A stretch of DNA of 64,000 bases from JAFDWI01 sp963764215 (GTDB lineage: Bacteria > Actinomycetota > Acidimicrobiia > Acidimicrobiales > Iamiaceae), in assembly GCA_963764215.1 (NCBI GenBank), contig CAVXRS010000002.1, positions 446,971 to 510,970 of the forward strand, given 5' to 3'. Of this stretch, positions 58,653 to 64,000 are shown one piece after another. A program made the position numbers and the translations under genes. Position 1 is the stretch's first letter. The number at the start of each line of letters is the position of its first letter. The notes below the pieces were generated by a model, which saw only the letters and a list, made by a program, of their open reading frames with translations, had not been told where the DNA came from and did not search any database.

Positions 58653-60254
58653 TCAACCGGTGTCGATCGGCGCGCGACCCTTGCCGGGTGGACGGACACG
58701 CTCGAGCACCACGATCGAACCACGCCGCATCGCCACCCGGAACTCGCCGCTCGCCTCGATCGACGCCCAGAGGCGGGCGTCGGAGTCGGACAGCATCGAC
58801 GTGTCCATCACGATCCAATCGACCTTCGCCGGATCACCGTGGTCGCTGGGATCGATGCCGTAGTTCGAGTTCTTCCACGGATTCGGGAACGTGTAGACGA
58901 TCCGGCGGTGGGTCAGGTGCGGCACCATCAGATAGTCGGCGGAGACCCCCTGGTCGGGCCCGACCAACTTCACCGCCGCCTCGTTCGCCGACTGGTTGGG
59001 ACCGGGTTGCAGGGGCCAGTACCCGCTGCGGTAGTTCGCGGAACTCCACGGTCCGGGGCTGTGCGCCCACCCGCACCACAACGCCGCCACGAGGCCGACG
59101 ATCACCGCGGCTTCACCGAGCCAGCGCCGCCGTCGGTCGAGGAACCACACGCCCTCGACGAAACTGATCGCCAACGCCGCGGTGGGAATCGCCTGGTAAT
59201 GGAATTTCGCGTCCCAGGTGAAGTTCGCCGTCGAGGAGATGTCGACGAACCACTGGGGCGCGCCGATCAGCCAGGTGACCGGTGAGAAGAGCGACACGTA
59301 CCCGAACGATTCGTGCAGGCGGGACGAATAGGCCAGTGCGTCGTTGTCCTCCCAGCGGTGCACCAGTCGACCGGGATGAGCGACTGACGTGGTGGCCACC
59401 TGGGCCGGGGTGTCACCCAGGTCCCCGTAGATGCCGCCGTAGACCGTGCCGCCAGCAGCGTGGGGCACCATCCAGGCCCCGAACACGGCGAACCAGATGG
59501 AGGCCACGACCACGACCGGTACGCCGAGACGCCAGCGCCTGCGGATGACCCAGACCAGTCCCATGCCGACCAGGGCCAGGGCCAGGTCCTCCTTCCAGAT
59601 GATCGTGCCGAGGAAACACCCCGCGAACGCCCACCACAGCCGGCGAGGTACGTCGGTGTGTCCGGCCAGGCGCACCGCGATCCGTTGGCCGAAGAGCCAT
59701 GTGGCGAACAGGAACGGGAGGGCCACACATTCGGGGTGGAACCCCTCCTGCACCCACCACTGCACGCTCGGTTGGGCCAGCCAGACGATCCCGACGGCCG
59801 CGGCCATCCAGGGACGTCCCAGACGGTCACGCGCGATCACGTACAGCGCCGGCGCACACGCCGCGAGCGCGATCGCATTCAGGACGTTCCACATGTTCGG
59901 CCCGGCTCCCAGCCAGGCGAGCGGAACGAGCAGGAAGAAACCGAACGAGGCGTGATTGCCGAAGAAGGGCACCCCCCGCACCGTCGTGAAGTCCCGGAAG
60001 TGGGCGAGTTGCCAGATGAGCTGGTCCTGGATCCCGGTGTCGAAGTCGAAGGTCCCGAAGCGGTCCTGACGCAGCACGATCAGCCGTCCCAGGACGATCG
60101 TCCAGAGCACCGCCAAGGCGACCACGGTCCCGAACATCGCGCGATCCGACCCCAGCCACGTCGACAGTGTCTGGGCCAGCGACCGATCGGCACGAGGAGA
60201 TCCGGCGCGCTCCGGCAGGTCATCGACGTCGGTTGTCACATCCGGATTGGCCAT
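58653..60254 (-). CDS. DUF2079 polytopic membrane protein
   Basis: 533 residues from the ATG at 60254. About ten helices begin with a TWLGSDRAMFGTVVALAVLWTIV segment. RQDRFGTFDFDTGIQDQLIWQLAHFRD and FFGNHASFGFFLLVPLAWL match the DUF2079 family, whose fold resembles GT-C glycosyltransferases and which carries acidic residues on an early extracytoplasmic loop, as here. An extracytoplasmic C-terminal domain follows. A lipid-linked glycosyl donor is possible but unproven. Confidence 0.82.
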   Translation of the reverse strand: MANPDVTTDVDDLPERAGSPRADRSLAQTLSTWLGSDRAMFGTVVALAVLWTIVLGRLIVLRQDRFGTFDFDTGIQDQLIWQLAHFRDFTTVRGVPFFGNHASFGFFLLVPLAWLGAGPNMWNVLNAIALAACAPALYVIARDRLGRPWMAAAVGIVWLAQPSVQWWVQEGFHPECVALPFLFATWLFGQRIAVRLAGHTDVPRRLWWAFAGCFLGTIIWKEDLALALVGMGLVWVIRRRWRLGVPVVVVASIWFAVFGAWMVPHAAGGTVYGGIYGDLGDTPAQVATTSVAHPGRLVHRWEDNDALAYSSRLHESFGYVSLFSPVTWLIGAPQWFVDISSTANFTWDAKFHYQAIPTAALAISFVEGVWFLDRRRRWLGEAAVIVGLVAALWCGWAHSPGPWSSANYRSGYWPLQPGPNQSANEAAVKLVGPDQGVSADYLMVPHLTHRRIVYTFPNPWKNSNYGIDPSDHGDPAKVDWIVMDTSMLSDSDARLWASIEASGEFRVAMRRGSIVVLERVRPPGKGRAPIDTG

Positions 60255-60354
60255 CGACTCGACGTTCGTCCGACACCTACGGCGACCGGGTCGTTCCTCC
60301 TCACCCGGTTTCAGGCACACTAGATGCGCCCGCTCCCAGCGCTGCGCCATTTCC

Positions 60355-61616
60355 ATGACCCGCATCCCATCCGACCACCACCGCTCTCGTCGCCTCGGTG
60401 CGACCGTGCTCGCCGTGCGGGCAACCTCCCGACTCGCCCGTCTGGCCGGACGCGGCGGCTCGGTCCTGGGCGGTCACGTCGGGTTGCGCCTCGACCGGGA
60501 CCTGCTCGCCCACCTCGCCCACGGCCGCCGGATCGTCACGATCTCGGCGACCAACGGCAAGACCACCACCACCCGCCTGCTCACCGCCGCTCTCGAAGCC
60601 GACTCGCCCGTGGTGACCAACGCCCAGGGGTCGAACCTCCGCACCGGACTGGTCACGGCGCTGGCCACCGACCTCGAGGCCGTGCGGGCGGTCCTGGAGG
60701 TCGACGAAGCCACCCTGGCCGTGGTCGCCGGCGAGCTGCGACCTGCCGTGGTGGTGCTGGGCAACCTGAGCCGCGACCAGCTCGACCGGTACGGGGAAGT
60801 CCGGATCCTCGCGGCGAGATGGCGCACCATGTTCGAGTCCCTCGCCAGGGAGGACGATGCTCCGTTCGTCGTCGCCAACGCCGACGACCCGCTCGTGACC
60901 TGGAGCGTGCCGCCGGGAATCGAGGCGGTCTGGGTCGCGGCCGGCTCCCCCTGGACCGCCGACGCGCAGATCTGCCCGGCCTGCACCGCGCCGATCGACT
61001 ATCACGAGCAGACCTGGCAGTGCACGGGTTGCGCGCTGGCGAGACCGGACCCCGACGTCGAGGTGCGCGCCGACACGGTGGTGTTCCACGACCCCTCCGG
61101 CGATCTCGAGGTCCCGGTGGCGTTGTCGTTGCCCGGCACGTTCAACGTGGCGAACGCCGCGTTGGCTCTGGCCGCCGCCCGCCACGAGGGTGCCGACATC
61201 CGCCGGGGTGCCGAGGCCATGTCCCACACGGACCACGTCGCCGGTCGCTACCGGACCGTCAGGTGGGGGGTCTTCAGATCAGGTTGTTGATGGCCAAGAA
61301 CCCGGCCGGCTGGCAAGCCGCTCTCGGCGTGCTGGCGCCGCCACCGAGCCCGGTCGTGGTCGCCATCAACGCCCGGACCGCCGACGGCAAGGACCCCTCC
61401 TGGCTGTACGACGTTCCCTTCGAGGATCTGCGCGGCCGCCAGGTGATCGCAGCGGGCGAACGGGCCAGGGACCTCTCGGTGCGGCTGCACTACGGCGGCG
61501 TCGAACACACGGTGTCGCCCGGCATGGCCCTCGATGCCTGCAGGGGGCTGGCGGCAGACACCGTGGACCTCGTGGCCAACTACACGGCGTTCTCCGATGT
61601 GCTGGGGCGACTGTGA
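60355..61616 (+). CDS. murT: lipid II isoglutaminyl synthase, MurT subunit, frameshifted
   Basis: About 420 residues once repaired. The ATP site is SATNGKTTTTRLL. The MurT-specific Cys4 zinc ribbon is CPACTAPIDYHEQTWQCTGC, and a C-terminal DUF1727 domain begins RLLMAKNPAGWQ. With GatD it amidates D-Glu in lipid II. The six-G run at 61265-61270 is one base short; a seventh G gives TVRWGGLQIRLLMAKNP. The stop overlaps the GTG of gatD. Confidence 0.92.
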
Positions 61617-62422
61617 AGCCGTCTCGGCGCCCGGTTCGCGTCGTGTCGCTGCTCGGCGATCTGCTCGGCACCTACGGCGACGGCGGAAATGCGCTGGTCC
61701 TTGTCAGGCGCGCCGAGTGGCGGGGCATCGACGCCGAGGTGGCCGAGATCCGCGCGACCGATCCGATTCCCGACGACGGGCACATCTACGTCATGGGTGG
61801 CGGCGAGGACGGCCCCCAGACCCGGGCGGCACAGCTCCTCGGTGCATCGGGCGCGTTGCACCGCGCCGTCGACCGGGGGGCCGCGGTCCTTGCGGTCTGC
61901 GCAGGCTTCCAGATCGTCGGCCGCTCGTTCGCCGGTCCCGACGGCACGCCGACCGGGGGGCTCGAGCTGCTCGACGTGGTCTCGGATCGTTCCACCGGCC
62001 CGAGAATCGTCGGTGAAGTCGTCGCCGACGCCGACCCGGACCTCGACCTGGGAAGACTCACGGGCTACGAGAACCATGCCGGCGTCACCCGTCTCGGGGC
62101 GGGGGTCCGACCATTCGGTACCGTCCGCGTCGGCACCGGGAACTCAAGCGCAGGAGATCGCGGCGAAGGCGCCTGGCAGGGCCGGGTCATCGGCACCTAT
62201 CTGCACGGTCCGGTCCTGGCGCGGAACCCGGCGTTGGCCGACCGGCTCCTGGCATGGGCGCTCGACTGCGCTCCGGCGGAGCTCGAAGCCCTCGACGACG
62301 AAAAGATCACCGCCTTGCGCGCCGAACGATTCGCCAACGCCGCGGCGGAGCGCGAGCGCTCAGCCGGACACGGGCCGCTGACCCGCTTCGGCCGCTCCGG
62401 AGTCAGCCGAGGTTTTCTCTGA
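61613..62422 (+). CDS. gatD: lipid II isoglutaminyl synthase, GatD glutaminase subunit
   Basis: 269 residues, GTG start overlapping murT. It is a CobB/CobQ-like class I glutaminase with the Cys nucleophile in AVCAGFQIVG and the His in IGTYLHGPVLARNP. VSLLGDLLGTYGDGGNALVL is the family opening. It supplies ammonia to MurT. The last 20 bp overlap the opposing hydrolase gene. Confidence 0.94.
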   Translation: MKPSRRPVRVVSLLGDLLGTYGDGGNALVLVRRAEWRGIDAEVAEIRATDPIPDDGHIYVMGGGEDGPQTRAAQLLGASGALHRAVDRGAAVLAVCAGFQIVGRSFAGPDGTPTGGLELLDVVSDRSTGPRIVGEVVADADPDLDLGRLTGYENHAGVTRLGAGVRPFGTVRVGTGNSSAGDRGEGAWQGRVIGTYLHGPVLARNPALADRLLAWALDCAPAELEALDDEKITALRAERFANAAAERERSAGHGPLTRFGRSGVSRGFL

Positions 62423-63088
62423 ACAGGTCCAAGGTGCGTTCCCACGCTTCGATCGCCGCGTCCGCGTTGTACACCTCGGGGCGGTCGTCGTTGAAGAACG
62501 CGTGGTCGCAGTTGGGGAACACCTTCAGGTCCACTTCGACCCCCAGACCCTCGAGCTTCGACTCCAGGGCACGCACCGCATCCGGCGGAAAAGACTTGTC
62601 CTCGGCGGCGTAGTTCCCCGGACCGGACCCGTGAGCGCCGAATAGTCGGGTTCGGCTTCGGGCCAGGGGATCAGCCCGTAGAACGGGGCGACGGGTCCCA
62701 CCGCGTCCGGTCGGGCGCAGGCGAGCATCAGCGCCAGCCCTCCTCCCATGCAGAAGCCGACGCATCCGACCTTCGATCCGCGCACCCGACCACTCGATGT
62801 CAACCAGTCGACCGCGTCGGACATCGCCCGGGTCGCGGCATCGAGATTCATCGTCATCATCATCTTGCCCGCCTCGTCGGGTTCGTCAGCCGTCACACCG
62901 TCGTAGAGGTCGGGGGCGAGCGCCGTGAACCCTTGGGACGCGAACCGGTCGCAGACGTTCTGGATGTGGGGCACGAGTCCCCACCATTCCTGGATCACGA
63001 CCACACCGGGTCCGGCTCCGGCACCCGGTGTCGCCAGATAGCCCCTGGTGGTGCTGCCGTCGGTCGCGATGTCGATGAACTCGCCCAT
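62403..63088 (-). CDS. dienelactone-hydrolase-family protein, frameshifted
   Basis: About 228 residues. VVVIQEWWGL at the N-terminus, the Cys nucleophile in VGFCMGGGLAL and the His in CDHAFFNDDRP belong to the dienelactone hydrolase family. The frame breaks at the four-C run 62616-62619; a fifth C gives TGPVRGNYAAEDKSFPPD, which holds the catalytic-Asp region. The natural substrate is unknown. Confidence 0.85.
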
Positions 63089-63096
63089 GGGCGACG

Positions 63097-63102
63097 ATCC
63101 TA
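63097..63102 (-). promoter_or_regulatory. -10 element of the dienelactone hydrolase gene
   Basis: TAGGAT on the minus strand, 8 nt before the ATG at 63088. Confidence 0.5.
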
Positions 63103-63119
63103 CGAGGTTCCCGTCCCGT

Positions 63120-63722
63120 TCACTGTCGTCTCATCAGCGATGCCAGCACCGGCGCATCGCAGCGTCCAAGCTGTGCGGCCACGTCGGGCGCACCGCGCGG
63201 ACCGATGACGCGGTCGATGTCATCGGCGGGCACGAACGTCAGTCCGTCGGCGGCGCGGGAGCCCACGATCTCATCGAAGATCGCACCGGCGACCACCCGT
63301 CCGACCCCCGCGACCAGCCAGATGGCACGAGTGTCGGAGATCGCCGAACCGAGCCGTCTGCCGGCTGGATCGTGTGCCTGGACCAGCGCGCCCCGCGGCG
63401 CCGCGACCGCGGCGGTCACCACGAGCGGATCGTCGGCGTCGGCGAGCGCCATCGACACCTGCAGTGGCGTCGGGTCATCGTGGAACTCGATGAGGGTGCG
63501 AGCCACGGTCGCCTCGACATCGTCGGCGGCCAACACCCGGGCACACAGCCACCAGAGCGGGCCACAGGTCGGCTGGTGGTCGACGAGCTGTCGACAACCC
63601 ATGACCAGGGACGGCGGATCGTCCGCCAACGCGCCCAGCGCCATCGCGGCCTCGGGGAGGAGCCATTCCGGGTCCGGATCGCTCGAGCGGGCGACGAAGC
63701 GAAGATGCTCGATCGGGTGCAC
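63120..63722 (-). CDS. conserved protein of about 200 residues, unknown function
   Basis: 200 residues, soluble. It opens HPIEHLRFVARSSDPDPEWLLPEAAMAL, has a TCGPLWWLCARVL motif near residue 55 and an alternating beta/alpha second half (VVTAAVAAPRGALVQAHDPAG, AIWLVAGVGRVVAGAIFDEI, LTFVPADDIDRVIGPRG). The second half has a Rossmann-like rhythm reminiscent of eIF2B-type domains. I have seen similar proteins only as actinobacterial hypotheticals. The GTG start is supported by TACTCT 6 nt upstream. Confidence 0.75.
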   Translation of the reverse strand: MHPIEHLRFVARSSDPDPEWLLPEAAMALGALADDPPSLVMGCRQLVDHQPTCGPLWWLCARVLAADDVEATVARTLIEFHDDPTPLQVSMALADADDPLVVTAAVAAPRGALVQAHDPAGRRLGSAISDTRAIWLVAGVGRVVAGAIFDEIVGSRAADGLTFVPADDIDRVIGPRGAPDVAAQLGRCDAPVLASLMRRQ

Positions 63723-63728
63723 GCCCCG

Positions 63729-63734
63729 AGAGTA
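63729..63734 (-). promoter_or_regulatory. -10 element of the conserved unknown gene
   Basis: TACTCT on the minus strand, 6 nt before the GTG at 63722. Confidence 0.4.
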
Positions 63735-63743
63735 CTGCCCTAC

Positions 63744-64000
63744 TCAGAGTCCGGGCTTCCAGACCATGACGATGATCTGGAGCAGGAGCAACAGGTGCAT
63801 GCCGCCGTAGAACATGGCCAGACGTTGCTCGGCGTCGGCCTTGCCTTCCTGGACGGCCCGCTGTGCGGGGTACAGCCCGGCGAAGAACACGCCCAGCATC
63901 AGAAACCACAACACGAACACGATCGAGACCCAGGACTGGCTGAACTCGTAGGCCTTCGACGAGGCCACCACCACGAGGATCCCGAACAGCCCGGCGAGCA
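63744..64000 (-). CDS. small integral membrane protein, 5' partial
   Basis: The frame is open to the window edge (LAGLFGILVVVASSKAYEFSQSW), so the start lies outside. Three hydrophobic segments remain: GLFGILVVVAS, SIVFVLWFLMLGVFFAGLY and GGMHLLLLLQIIVMVW, with a charged loop AQRAVQEGKADAEQR between the last two. The pattern resembles DUF2269-like membrane proteins. Function unknown. Confidence 0.65.
   Translation of the reverse strand, partial: LAGLFGILVVVASSKAYEFSQSWVSIVFVLWFLMLGVFFAGLYPAQRAVQEGKADAEQRLAMFYGGMHLLLLLQIIVMVWKPGL

Overview
The window is a gene-dense, very GC-rich stretch of an actinobacterial chromosome, most likely class Acidimicrobiia. That placement is an inference. It rests on the MurT/GatD pair, GatCAB, a PASTA kinase, an SCP2-family protein and short membrane proteins opening with a W-x-A-S-D-G-K-W-Y-P-P-E type segment, which I associate with that class. 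No rRNA, tRNA, insertion sequence, phage gene or CRISPR array is visible, and no gene-free stretch exceeds about 150 bp.

Layout. 1-6090 is an export cluster: a DUF5666 protein, a MacA/HlyD adaptor, an ABC ATPase, a MacB/FtsX permease and a second adaptor, joined by start/stop overlaps. The block is riddled with one-base indels. 6127-8184 is a secreted beta-propeller protein, followed by a DHA2 drug exporter and a TetR regulator. 10597-14328 holds a lipoprotein and gatC-gatA-gatB. 14447-16420 has an esterase, a divergent TetR gene with a visible operator, and an SCP2 protein. 16440-28714 carries a PASTA kinase, two small membrane proteins, ligA, a DUF4388 protein, a MetE-like protein, a membrane protein, a cysteine desulfurase with mnmA (tRNA 2-thiolation) and galT. 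28736-33634 has a rhomboid protease and an enoyl-CoA hydratase/treS/maltokinase operon (trehalose to maltose-1-phosphate). 33780-41596 has RNase Z, a YHYH lipoprotein, a TauD-type dioxygenase, a CHAD protein, MeaB, a membrane pair and murA. 41713-46381 has an SRPBCC-MFS fusion, an L,D-transpeptidase, a small hydrolase and two DUF2510-like proteins. 46442-52469 is gltB-gltD. 52614-64000 has an epoxide-hydrolase-like protein, a 13E12-type HNH protein, mutY, a methylsuccinyl-CoA-dehydrogenase-like enzyme, two zinc-ribbon DUF4190 paralogues, a DUF2079 protein, murT-gatD, a dienelactone hydrolase, a conserved unknown and a partial membrane protein.

Two signals run through the window. First, about twenty genes have a TANNNT-like -10 hexamer only 6-10 nt before the start codon and no ribosome binding site, which points to leaderless transcripts as a common mode. 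I used this signal to choose several starts. Second, many genes, including essential ones (murA, gltB, murT), are broken by a single base, often in a G or C run, while motifs on both sides stay intact. This looks like residual sequencing error, worst in the first 6 kb, and not gene decay.

I found no clear new defence or mobile system. The best leads are the twin-adaptor export cluster, the maltokinase with Asn at its catalytic-loop Asp position, the galT leader mini-ORF, the TetR operator and the SRPBCC-MFS fusion.
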